64,000 bases of DNA, taken from assembly GCA_002360535.1 (NCBI GenBank), contig DEQR01000064.1, positions 78,074 through 142,073 of the forward strand. Reading direction: 5' to 3'. The notes below the pieces were generated by a model, which saw only the letters and a list, made by a program, of their open reading frames with translations, searched no databases and was not told the origin of the DNA. Source of the stretch: Thiobacillus sp. UBA3361 (GTDB lineage: Bacteria > Pseudomonadota > Gammaproteobacteria > Burkholderiales > Thiobacillaceae). A program made the translations under genes and the position numbers. Of this stretch, positions 50,312 to 58,821 are shown in pieces (the first letter of the stretch is position 1; each line of letters starts with the position of its first letter).

Positions 50312-51198
50312 GAATCCTGGTCACCGGCGCGGGTGGGTTTGTGGGACGGCACTTGGTACCCGCCTTGCTGGCCGCCGGCCATGAGGTGGCCTGCCTGACG
50401 CGGCATCCCGGCGATCTGCCCGAGGCTTGGAATGATTTGCCCAGCGGGCGGGTGGAACCGACGGGGCAGGGTATCCGCGTCCTGTGCGCCGAGTTTCGCC
50501 CCGAGGTGGTGGTCCACCTGGCCGCCTTGTACATCACCGAGCACCGTTTCGAGGACATCGCGCCGCTGATCGAGGCCAACCTGCTGCTCGGCGCCCATCT
50601 GCTGGAGGCGATGCGCGAATCGGGCTGTGGCGCGATGGTCTGGGCCGGCACCTCCTGGCAGCACTACCAGGGCGCCGATTACCGGCCGGTCAACCTCTAC
50701 GCGGCCAGTAAACAGGCATTTTCCACCCTGGCCGAGTATTTCCTGGACGCCGCCGGCCTCAGGCTGCTGGAACTGCACCTCTACGACAGCTATGGCGAGG
50801 ACGACCCCCGGCCGCGTCTGCTCAAGCTGCTCCAGGCCAGCGCCTCGAAAGGCGAGCCGCTGGCCATGTCGCCGGGCGAACAACGGTTGCACCTGCTGCA
50901 TGTCGAAGATCTGGCGGCCGCTTTCGCGCTCGCCTGCCATCAAGTGCTTCGGCAGGATGCGGGCGAACGCCGCGTGTACCGTCTGCCTTCGGCCGCGGCC
51001 GTCACGCTGAGCGAACTGGTGGCGGCATTCAACGCCGCCGATCCGGCGCATCCGGTCGCGGTCGAGTGGGGAGGCCGGCCTTATCGCGCGCGCGAGGTGA
51101 TCGTACCCTGGGAAGGCGCCGAGACGCTGCCGGGCTGGCGGCCGGAGATCGACTTGGCCCAAGGGCTGCGACGCTTGCGCGGCGCGCAAGGAGGGTAG
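50308..51198 (+). CDS. NAD-dependent epimerase/reductase of the CDP-dideoxyhexose pathway (AscF/RfbJ-like)
   Basis: 296-residue SDR protein. The nucleotide motif is VTGAGGFVGRHLVP. A Ser/Thr site is in VWAGTSWQHYQG and Tyr-x3-Lys in NLYAASKQAFSTL. The position after rfbF-rfbG-rfbH and a cupin epimerase matches the terminal C4 reductase of CDP-ascarylose, or CDP-abequose/paratose synthase. Without the 5-epimerase it would be abequose- or paratose-type; with it, ascarylose is favoured. The stereochemistry cannot be read from the sequence. Confidence 0.8.
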   Translation: MRILVTGAGGFVGRHLVPALLAAGHEVACLTRHPGDLPEAWNDLPSGRVEPTGQGIRVLCAEFRPEVVVHLAALYITEHRFEDIAPLIEANLLLGAHLLEAMRESGCGAMVWAGTSWQHYQGADYRPVNLYAASKQAFSTLAEYFLDAAGLRLLELHLYDSYGEDDPRPRLLKLLQASASKGEPLAMSPGEQRLHLLHVEDLAAAFALACHQVLRQDAGERRVYRLPSAAAVTLSELVAAFNAADPAHPVAVEWGGRPYRAREVIVPWEGAETLPGWRPEIDLAQGLRRLRGAQGG

Positions 51199-51199
51199 G

Positions 51200-52237
51200 G
51201 TGGACAAGCCCCTGGTCAGCATCTGCGTCCCCAACTTCAACAACGGCCGCTACCTCGACGCCTGCCTGCGCAGCGCCCTGGCCCAGTCCTGGCCGAACAC
51301 CGAGATCATCCTGGTGGATGACGCCTCCACGGACGATTCGCTGGCGGTGGCCGCGCGTCACGGCGAGCGCATTCGGATTGTTCGCCACGAGACCAATCTG
51401 GGCCAGCCCGCCTCCACCAACCAGGCGATAGCCGAGGCGCGCGGCGAATACCTGGTCATCCTGCACAGCGACGACCAGTTGCTGCCCGATTTCGCCGCCC
51501 GCCTGGCCCCTATCCTGATGACCCATCCCGAGGCGGGGATGGCGGTGGGCGAGCGGCTGGAGACCGACGAGAGCGGCGAACCGCACGGCATCACCCCCTT
51601 CTATAACGCCGATTGCCTGATCCCCGGCGAACGCCAGGCCAAGGTCTTCCTGTTCATGTCCTTCCTGCCCTGCCAGGTGCTGGTCAGACGGACGGTGCTG
51701 GAACGGATCGGCGGCGTCGATGCGCGGCACATCGTCAACCTGGACGGGCTGCTCTGGTTCAAATGCGCCCTGGCCGGCGACGTGGCCTATGTCCGCGAAC
51801 CGGTGGGCATCTACCGGGTCCATGGGGAAAGCACCACCGCCCATTGCAACCGGGGCATCGGCCACATGATGGATTACCACGCCACGCTGTCCGAGATGTT
51901 CCGCCAGGCCAGGGGGCGGCCGTACCTGGAAGGTCACTTCGACGCCGCCGTGAAGCGGGTGGGGCAGCTCACCCTGCGTTACTGCCACAGCGTATTCCGG
52001 GAGGGCAATTACGCCCTGGCCAGCCGATTCCTGTCCCTGGCCACGGTGTTCGACCCGGCCATCGCCGGCACGCACGCCTGGAAGGCGTTGAAGTTCTGCG
52101 CCGATTCGACCGATAAGGACCCAGGCGAGCTCTATCGCGCCCTGTCGGCCACCCTGCCGGCCGAGGCGCGGAGCTTCAGTTACGATCCGCCCGAGGGATT
52201 CCGACCCCTGGCGGACAGCGACCAGGTAGGAGGGTGA
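51200..52237 (+). CDS. Family 2 glycosyltransferase
   Basis: 345-residue GT-A enzyme. The N-terminal motif is VSICVPNFNNGRYLDACL, UDP-binding Asp residues are in IILVDDASTDDSL, and the DxD-like HSDDQLLPDF is near residue 92. A catalytic-region segment VGIYRVHGESTT follows, then a helical C-terminal extension of about 100 residues. GTG 51200 has a strong SD (GGAGGG). No membrane helix. It may attach the dideoxyhexose made by the upstream genes; the acceptor is unknown. Confidence 0.88.
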   Translation: MDKPLVSICVPNFNNGRYLDACLRSALAQSWPNTEIILVDDASTDDSLAVAARHGERIRIVRHETNLGQPASTNQAIAEARGEYLVILHSDDQLLPDFAARLAPILMTHPEAGMAVGERLETDESGEPHGITPFYNADCLIPGERQAKVFLFMSFLPCQVLVRRTVLERIGGVDARHIVNLDGLLWFKCALAGDVAYVREPVGIYRVHGESTTAHCNRGIGHMMDYHATLSEMFRQARGRPYLEGHFDAAVKRVGQLTLRYCHSVFREGNYALASRFLSLATVFDPAIAGTHAWKALKFCADSTDKDPGELYRALSATLPAEARSFSYDPPEGFRPLADSDQVGG

Positions 52238-52238
52238 C

Positions 52239-53591
52239 ATGACCCCTGAACATATTCGGAACCGGGAATCCATCCCGACCGAGGATCTGTCGGTTCTGGA
52301 CGGGCGCCGGGTGATCCTCTACGGTGCGGGCAAGATCGGCCGGCGGGTACATGACGCCCTGGCCTGGTTCGGCGTGCCGACGGCCTTGTTCTGGGATCTG
52401 CGCGCCGCGACCGTGGGCGCCGACTTGGCCGGCACCCCGGTGCGCACGCCCGATTTCGCCTCCCTCCCGGAAAACGAACGCAAGACCTGCGCGGTCATCG
52501 TCACCATCTTCGCCGAGAACGTCGCCGAGCAAATCCGCGCCGACCTGCGACGCGCCGGCTACGACCGGGTGATCACCGAGCGTGGCTTCATCACCCGCCT
52601 GCTGCACGCCGAATGCGCCTCCCGCCGCGCAGAGGGGCGCTTCGAGTTCAATCTCGAGACCTGCCACATCTGTCCGGTGATCAGCGACACCCGCAACCGC
52701 TGCGACATCTTCGACGCGCACGTGCAGGCGCATTTCGTGCGCGGCCTGGACGCCGGCCGGCCGCCGGAACTGGTGGTGCCCTCGGCGGGCGTGCTGGTGT
52801 CCAACAAATGCACCCTGACCTGCGTCGGCTGCAACCACCTGCGCGACCACTACAAGGCCGCGGATCACATGGACATCCCGGCCGGGCAAATCCTCGCCGA
52901 CCTGAGGAAGTTCGTCTCGGCCGTGGATATGGTCAACAAGCTGGTGCTGGTGGGCGGCGAATCCATGCTGCACCCGGAAATCGAGGCCATCCTGGAAGGC
53001 GTCATGGCCCTGCCCCGGGTGGGCGTGGTGCATGTCATCACCAACGGCACCGTCATCCCCAAGAGTGAGCGGGTGTTCGAACTGCTGGCCAGCCCGCGGG
53101 TGATCGTCGAGATCAGCGGCTACGGCGACCGCATCCCGGACAAGTTCCAGCGCAACGTCGGCAAGTTCCTCGGCAAGTTGCGCGACAAGGGCATCCATCA
53201 CCGCTATAGCCAGACCCTGCAATGGTTCGACTTCGGCGGTTTCGAGGATCGGGGCTACGACCGGGCGGAGATGGAGAGGGTTTATGACACCTGCTGCTTC
53301 GTCTCCAACGACATCTTCGACGGCCGCATGTTCAAGTGCAGCCGCAGTGCCTATGGCACCCTGATCGGCAAGGTTCCCGACTACCCCGGCGATTACGTGG
53401 ACATCCGCGGCCTCCCGGTGCCCGAGTTGCGCCGGCGCGTGGCTGAATTCCTGGCCATGAAGGCCCCAAACGTCTGCCGCCACTGCAACGGCGCCTCCAC
53501 CCAGGTGATCGAAGCGGGACAGCAGGTCAAGTTCGTGCGCAAAGCGAAAAGCGCCGCCCAAGTGGCGGAACCACAAAAAGCGGCCGCCTGA
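52239..53591 (+). CDS. Radical SAM protein with N-terminal Rossmann-like domain
   Basis: 450-residue protein. The N-terminal part (about 20-110) is a nucleotide-binding-like domain with VILYGAGKIGRRVHDAL, related by eye to the N-terminus of the FkbM protein five genes on. The radical SAM core (about 180-330) has the CTLTCVGC cluster motif (CxxxCxxC) and LVGGESMLHPE, the usual GGE motif. Extra Cys pairs occur before it (CHICP) and in the C-terminal part (DTCCF, KCSRS, CRHC), suggesting auxiliary Fe-S clusters. Substrate unknown; sugar or glycan modification is inferred from the neighbours. An SD GGAGG is present. Confidence 0.82.
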   Translation: MTPEHIRNRESIPTEDLSVLDGRRVILYGAGKIGRRVHDALAWFGVPTALFWDLRAATVGADLAGTPVRTPDFASLPENERKTCAVIVTIFAENVAEQIRADLRRAGYDRVITERGFITRLLHAECASRRAEGRFEFNLETCHICPVISDTRNRCDIFDAHVQAHFVRGLDAGRPPELVVPSAGVLVSNKCTLTCVGCNHLRDHYKAADHMDIPAGQILADLRKFVSAVDMVNKLVLVGGESMLHPEIEAILEGVMALPRVGVVHVITNGTVIPKSERVFELLASPRVIVEISGYGDRIPDKFQRNVGKFLGKLRDKGIHHRYSQTLQWFDFGGFEDRGYDRAEMERVYDTCCFVSNDIFDGRMFKCSRSAYGTLIGKVPDYPGDYVDIRGLPVPELRRRVAEFLAMKAPNVCRHCNGASTQVIEAGQQVKFVRKAKSAAQVAEPQKAAA

Positions 53592-53620
53592 AAGACAGCG
53601 GACGGAGGAAGGAGACAGAC

Positions 53621-54649
53621 ATGAAAGCCAGTATCAAACCCCGCATCAACTTGGAGGATCGGACCCCCCTGCAGGAGGTGATCCCCCTTTCAACGCCTTT
53701 CGTGCTGTTCGTCGATCCGGTGAACACCTGCAATTTCCAATGCAAGTTCTGCCCCACCGGCGACCGGGACCTGATCAAGTCCACCGGCCGCTGGCAGGGC
53801 CGGCTGGACTTCGACGTCTATAAGAAGGTGATCGACGACCTGGGCGAGTTCGACCAGCCCCTCAAGGTGCTGCGCCTGTACAAGGAAGGCGAGCCCCTGC
53901 TGCACACCCGCTTCGCCGACATGGTGCGCTACGCCAAGGCCAGCGGCCACGTGCAGTACATCGACACCACCACCAACGGCTACCTCCTCACCCCGGACAA
54001 GGTGGGCCCCATCCTGGACGCCGGCATCGACCGCATCAATATTTCCGTGGACGGCATGTCCAGCGCCCAATACTGGGAGTTCACCCAGACGCGGGTCGAT
54101 TTCGACCGCTTCGTGGATAACATCCGCCGCCTCTATGAGCGCAAGGGCGGCTGCGAGATCTGCGTGAAGATCCCCGGCGACATCCTCAGCGACGCGGACA
54201 GGCAGCGCTTCTTCGACACCTTCGGCGACATCGCCGACCGGGTGTTCATCGAGAACTTCGCACCCTGCTGGCCGACCTTCGACGTGGAAGAGCGCACCGG
54301 CATCCAGATCACCGAGGGCATCTACGGCAACGCCATCCAGGAGGTGAAGGCCTGCCCCTACATCTTCTATTCCATGGCGGTGAACACCGACGGCACGGTC
54401 AGCCTGTGTTTCCTGGACTGGGAACGCAAGCTGAACATCGGCGACGCGCGTATCCAACCCCTGAAAGCCATCTGGAACGGCGAGGCCATGCACCGGCACC
54501 GCGTCGCCCACCTGAAAGGCTGCCGCAAGGACGACGCCACCTGTGCCGCCTGTGGCCAGCTCACCCATTGCCTGCCGGACAACATCGACCCCTACGCCGA
54601 AATGCTGCTGGAACGGATCGAACCTTCCGTGCTCGGCAAAGCAGCCTGA
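53621..54649 (+). CDS. Radical SAM/SPASM-type protein
   Basis: 342-residue radical SAM enzyme. The cluster motif is CNFQCKFC (CxxxCxxC) near residues 37-44, with LRLYKEGEPLLH in place of the GGE motif and INISVDGMSSAQY. The C-terminal segment has a SPASM-like Cys series (ACPYIFYSMAVNTDG, LCFLDW, CRKDDATCAACG), where an auxiliary 4Fe-4S cluster is expected. Strong SD (GGAGGAAGGAG). It sits between two other radical SAM genes, gaps 29 and 14 bp. Substrate unknown. Confidence 0.85.
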   Translation: MKASIKPRINLEDRTPLQEVIPLSTPFVLFVDPVNTCNFQCKFCPTGDRDLIKSTGRWQGRLDFDVYKKVIDDLGEFDQPLKVLRLYKEGEPLLHTRFADMVRYAKASGHVQYIDTTTNGYLLTPDKVGPILDAGIDRINISVDGMSSAQYWEFTQTRVDFDRFVDNIRRLYERKGGCEICVKIPGDILSDADRQRFFDTFGDIADRVFIENFAPCWPTFDVEERTGIQITEGIYGNAIQEVKACPYIFYSMAVNTDGTVSLCFLDWERKLNIGDARIQPLKAIWNGEAMHRHRVAHLKGCRKDDATCAACGQLTHCLPDNIDPYAEMLLERIEPSVLGKAA

Positions 54650-54663
54650 AGCCGGAGCGTCCC

Positions 54664-56322
54664 ATGGCGAACGAGCGCATCCTGTTCATCATCCCGCCCT
54701 ATTTCAACGTCGATGATTACGGCGCGGACAACCGTTCCAGCGTCATGCCGCCGTTCACCATCCCCTACGGCATGCTTTCGCTGCACGCCTACCTGAAGAC
54801 GCGCTGCGCCGTGCCGCCGGAGGTGGACATCCTCGACCTGAACCTGCCCATGCGCGAGGCGGTGACTGGTGGCGACACCCAGGACATCCTGGCGCGCTTC
54901 GACCGACTGATCACTGATCGGGTGCGCGACTTCCAGCCCACGATGGCGGGCATCTCCGCACTGTTCAACATCTCCTTCCGCTACATCCAGGACATCGCCC
55001 GCGTCGTCCGCGCCGAGTCGCCGCGTGCCCTGATCCTGGCCGGCGGCGGCCTGCCCTCGGCGGCCTTCAGGCAGGTGCTGGACCTGTGCCCGGACGTGGA
55101 CGCCATCTGCAAGGGCGAGGGCGAGATCCCCCTGCGCGACCTGGCAGACGCCGGGGACAAGGCGGCGCTGCTGGCCTCGCACCCCTCCTGGATCACCCGC
55201 GACGGCGTGGCCGCCGGCAAGATTCCCGCGCATACCTTCGTGCAGGACCTGGACGAGATACCCATGCTGGACTACGGCATCCTCGACCTGGACGACTACA
55301 ACGCCCGTTCCATCGACAAGCGCTACACGGGCGAGAAGAAACGCGAGATGGCCATCCACACCTCCCGCGGCTGCCCGTTCCAGTGCGTGTTCTGTTCCAA
55401 CCCCTCGTTGCACGGGCGCCAGGTGCGGGCGATGAGCGTCGAGCGGGTGGCGGCGGAGGTACGCCGGATGAAGGAGCTCTGGGGCCTCACCGTGCTGCTC
55501 ATCGAGGATGACCACTTCTTTTTCGACAAGGCGCGCGCCAAGGCCGTGCTCCGCGCCCTGGTGGAAATGAAGGTGCGCATCGAGTTTCCCAACGGCGTAG
55601 CGGTCTATGCCATCGACGAGGAGGTGGCCGAACTGTTCAGCCAGGCCGGGGTGTCCACCGTCGCCCTGGCGGTGGAATCCGGTTCCGACTACGTGCTCAA
55701 CAAGATCATCAAGAAGCCGCTCAAGACCGGCGTGGTGAAGGAAAAGGTGCACATGCTGCGCAAGCATGGCGTGCAGAGCCACGTGTTCATCGTCCTCGGT
55801 CTGCCCGGCGAGATGGCCGAGCACCGCCAGCAGACCCTGGACCTGCTGCTGGACGTGGGCTTCGACTGGGCCCACATCTTCTGCGCCGTGCCCATTTTCG
55901 GCAGCCGCCTGCACGACATCTGCGTTGACAAGGGCTACATCCAGGAAACCAACTTCCTCGACCACGTGAACACCAAATCCGTGATCCGGGCCCCTGGCGT
56001 TGATCCGGAAGAGATCGAGCGCACCGCCTACCAGATGAACCTGGTGGCCAACTTCGTGCACAACCACAACCTGGCGGCCGGCAACTACGAAGTCGCCACC
56101 AAGTACTTCCAGAACGTGGTGGACAAGTATCCCGAACATGCCTTCGGTCATCAGGCCCTGGCCCGCGCCCATGCCGGCGCCGGGCGCCACGCGGCGGCGG
56201 CCGAGGAACGGCAGCGTTTCGAGGAAATCATCGCCCGTGACGAATGGTGGCGCGATCAATCCCGCAAATACGGCCTGCTGGACGACTTCGAGGCCGAAGC
56301 GGATGCCCTGAAAGTGGCATGA
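54664..56322 (+). CDS. B12-binding-type radical SAM protein with C-terminal TPR-like tail
   Basis: 552-residue protein. The N-terminal cobalamin-binding-like region (about 1-175) starts ILFIIPPYFN and has PYGMLSLHAYLKT. A clear DxHxxG cobalamin motif is not seen. The radical SAM core has TSRGCPFQCVFCSNP (CxxxCxxC) near residue 236, plus VESGSDYVLNKIIKKPL. The C-terminal stretch (about 455-535) resembles one or two TPR repeats (NYEVATKYFQNVVDKYPEHA). ATG 54664 is preceded by GGAG. Class B methylases of this kind often C-methylate unactivated carbons; that role here is inference. Confidence 0.82.
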   Translation: MANERILFIIPPYFNVDDYGADNRSSVMPPFTIPYGMLSLHAYLKTRCAVPPEVDILDLNLPMREAVTGGDTQDILARFDRLITDRVRDFQPTMAGISALFNISFRYIQDIARVVRAESPRALILAGGGLPSAAFRQVLDLCPDVDAICKGEGEIPLRDLADAGDKAALLASHPSWITRDGVAAGKIPAHTFVQDLDEIPMLDYGILDLDDYNARSIDKRYTGEKKREMAIHTSRGCPFQCVFCSNPSLHGRQVRAMSVERVAAEVRRMKELWGLTVLLIEDDHFFFDKARAKAVLRALVEMKVRIEFPNGVAVYAIDEEVAELFSQAGVSTVALAVESGSDYVLNKIIKKPLKTGVVKEKVHMLRKHGVQSHVFIVLGLPGEMAEHRQQTLDLLLDVGFDWAHIFCAVPIFGSRLHDICVDKGYIQETNFLDHVNTKSVIRAPGVDPEEIERTAYQMNLVANFVHNHNLAAGNYEVATKYFQNVVDKYPEHAFGHQALARAHAGAGRHAAAAEERQRFEEIIARDEWWRDQSRKYGLLDDFEAEADALKVA

Positions 56323-57605
56323 AACTGCTGCACATCACCGCCCACCTGGGCGGCGGCGTCGGCAAGGTGCTCTCCCGTCTGGTGGAGGCCACGGCCCGGC
56401 GCCAGGACGGTATCCGCCATACCATCGCCTGCCTGGAGGCCCCGGAAAAATCCCAATTCGTCGAACACGTGCGCGCCCATGGCGGCGAATTGCTGCTTTG
56501 TCCCGGTCACGATGAATTGGCCCGCCACGCCGCCGAGGCCGACATCGTGCAACTGGAATGGTGGCACCACCCGGCGGTGGCCGGCTGGCTGGGTGCCGGC
56601 GCGCTGCCCCCGATGCGGCTGGTGGTCTGGAGCCACGTCTCCGGCCTCCACGTCCCGGAATTGCCGCCGGCCTTCGTCATCGCGCCGATGCGCTTCCTGT
56701 TCACCTCGCCCTGCACCTGGTCGCATCCCGGCCTCGCCGTCCTGGAGGGTGAGGCACGCCGGCGGGTGGACGCGGTGTTCAGCTCCGGCGGCTTCGACGA
56801 CCTGCCCGAGCCGCCCGAACGGCCCCACGACGGCCCCTTGCGGGTCGGCTACCTGGGGACGCTCAACTTTGCCAAGCTGCATCCGCGGCTGCTGGATTAC
56901 CTGGCGGCGGTCGATCTGCCCGGTTTCCGGCTGGCCCTGGTCGGCGATCCCACCACCGGCGAGGAACTGCTCGAAGAGGCCGCACGCCGGGGGCTGGCCG
57001 AGCGTCTGGATATGCGTGGCTACCGCGCCGACGTGGCCGCCGAGCTGGCCGGCTTCGACGTGCTGGCCTATCTGCTCAACCCGTTGCACTACGGCACCAC
57101 CGAGAACGCCCTCCTGGAATCCATGGCCATGGGCGTGGTGCCGGTGGTCCTCGATAACCCCGCCGAACGCCACTTGGTGCGCCATGGCGAGACCGGCTGG
57201 GTGGTCTGCGGACCGGACGCCTTCGCCGCCGCCCTGGGCCGGCTGGCGGGCCGCCCCGATGAGCGCAGCCGCATGTCGCGAGCCGCCGCCGTCGATGTTC
57301 GCCGCCGTTTCGCCGTCGATCACACCGCTGAGCATTTGTTGGGCCACTACCGATCGGTCATGAACGAAACGAAACGTCCCTGGGATTTCCGGCCCATCTT
57401 CGGCAACACCCCGGCCGACTGGTTCCGGTCCTGTCAGGGCCGCGAGGCCTGGCGCTTCCGCGACGACGGCGGCGTGGATCTGAGCAACGATCCCCCGCAT
57501 TGCCTGTTCGAGCGCAGCAAGGGCTCGGTCTTCCACTACCGCAAGGTCTTTCCGGAGGATGGACGGCTGGCGACCTGGGCCGAGGCGATGGAGGCGGGGG
57601 GATGA
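56319..57605 (+). CDS. GT4-like glycosyltransferase with C-terminal extra domain
   Basis: 428-residue GT-B protein. N-terminal domain starts LLHITAHLGGGVGKVLSRLV. The C-terminal Rossmann part has VGYLGTLNFAKLHPRLLDYL, DVLAYLLNPLHYGTTENALL and ESMAMGVVPVVLDN, the GT4 sugar-nucleotide site. The last 75 residues or so (RPIFGNTPADWFRSC to the end) are extra and match no family I recognise. ATGA overlaps join it to the genes on both sides. Confidence 0.82.
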   Translation: MKLLHITAHLGGGVGKVLSRLVEATARRQDGIRHTIACLEAPEKSQFVEHVRAHGGELLLCPGHDELARHAAEADIVQLEWWHHPAVAGWLGAGALPPMRLVVWSHVSGLHVPELPPAFVIAPMRFLFTSPCTWSHPGLAVLEGEARRRVDAVFSSGGFDDLPEPPERPHDGPLRVGYLGTLNFAKLHPRLLDYLAAVDLPGFRLALVGDPTTGEELLEEAARRGLAERLDMRGYRADVAAELAGFDVLAYLLNPLHYGTTENALLESMAMGVVPVVLDNPAERHLVRHGETGWVVCGPDAFAAALGRLAGRPDERSRMSRAAAVDVRRRFAVDHTAEHLLGHYRSVMNETKRPWDFRPIFGNTPADWFRSCQGREAWRFRDDGGVDLSNDPPHCLFERSKGSVFHYRKVFPEDGRLATWAEAMEAGG

Positions 57606-58759
57606 CTGCCCCCGATCTGCCCGACCGGGAGGGTGCCCTGGCGCTGTTGGACGGGCTGTGCGGACGCGCGCCCACCCTCTCCGCCCAGCCGGTGGATCGC
57701 CCCCTGGTGCTCTACGGCGCCGGCAAGCTGGGCCGGCTGGCGGCCGAATTGTTGGCCTTCCTGGACATCCCGGTGGCCTATGCCATCGACCGCTCGCCAC
57801 CCGCCGACGGCCTGCTGCTGGGCCGCATCCGCGTCTATCGCCCGGAGGAGGCCCCGCCCGCCCACCATGCCAGCCACCTGGTAGCGGTGTGCGTGGTGTT
57901 GGCCCCATACGCGCCCATCGAGTCCTTCCTGCACGGACTGGGCTGGCGCCACGTGCGGCCTTTCTACGACATCGCCGAGGCCTATGCCGGCCGTGTGCCC
58001 CTGAACAACGGCTGGTTCGCCGGTGCCCTGGACGTCGAGGACCGGGCGCGGATCGGCCAGGTGCTGGCCGGCTGGCACGACGACACCTCGCGCGCCGCGC
58101 ACCTGCAATTCCTGGCCTGGCGGGTGCATCGGGAGGAATGGGTATTTCCCGGCGCGCCGGTGACCACCGAAGACCGCTATTTCATTCCCCCGATCCTGCG
58201 GGCGCTGGGGGCGGAGGAGAGCTTCCTCGACGCCGGCGCCTGGCATGGGGTGGTGAGCCAGCGTTTCCTGACCGAGACAGGCGGCCGTTTCCGCGAGATC
58301 GTCGCAGTCGAGGCGGATCGGGCCAACGCGGAAAGACTGCGCGCCTGGGTGGCGGGCCTGTCCGGAGAGCAGGCCGCGCGCATGCGGGTTCTTGAGTGCG
58401 CCCTGACCGAGACCGACGGCGAGTTGCCTTTCGCCCAGGGTCACGACCTGGCCTCGCGGTTGATGCCCGGCGCGGCGGAACGGGTACACGCATGCGCGCT
58501 GGACAGCCTGGATGTCGCCAGCACCTTCGCCAAGATCCATCTGGAAGGTGGGGAACTGGCCGCCCTGCGCGGCGGGTTGCGGACTTTGCTGAAGCATCGG
58601 CCCGTGCTGGCGATCACCGTCTATCACAACCGCGACGGCCTCTGGCGCACGCCGGCCTGGCTCATGGAGCATCTGCCCGATTACCGCTTTTTGTTCCGCG
58701 TCCACGCCTGGTGCGGTACCGGCGCGGTGCTGTACGCCCTGCCCAACGAACGGTCCTGA
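57602..58759 (+). CDS. FkbM-family methyltransferase with N-terminal Rossmann-like domain
   Basis: 385-residue protein. The N-terminal domain (about 35-120) has LVLYGAGKLGRLAAELLAF and resembles the N-terminus of the radical SAM protein at 52.2 kb. The C-terminal FkbM methyltransferase (about 195-375) has ESFLDAGAWHGVVSQRF and VAVEADRANAERLRAW, then IHLEGGELAALRG. FkbM enzymes O-methylate sugars or polyketides. The combined architecture suggests a shared cofactor or carrier function. Start overlaps the preceding stop. Confidence 0.85.
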   Translation: MTAPDLPDREGALALLDGLCGRAPTLSAQPVDRPLVLYGAGKLGRLAAELLAFLDIPVAYAIDRSPPADGLLLGRIRVYRPEEAPPAHHASHLVAVCVVLAPYAPIESFLHGLGWRHVRPFYDIAEAYAGRVPLNNGWFAGALDVEDRARIGQVLAGWHDDTSRAAHLQFLAWRVHREEWVFPGAPVTTEDRYFIPPILRALGAEESFLDAGAWHGVVSQRFLTETGGRFREIVAVEADRANAERLRAWVAGLSGEQAARMRVLECALTETDGELPFAQGHDLASRLMPGAAERVHACALDSLDVASTFAKIHLEGGELAALRGGLRTLLKHRPVLAITVYHNRDGLWRTPAWLMEHLPDYRFLFRVHAWCGTGAVLYALPNERS

Positions 58760-58821
58760 GCAATGCTACAGTTCGGCCCGACGGCAGGGCCGCCGCCCAC
58801 GATAAAGAGGAAGACTGAACA

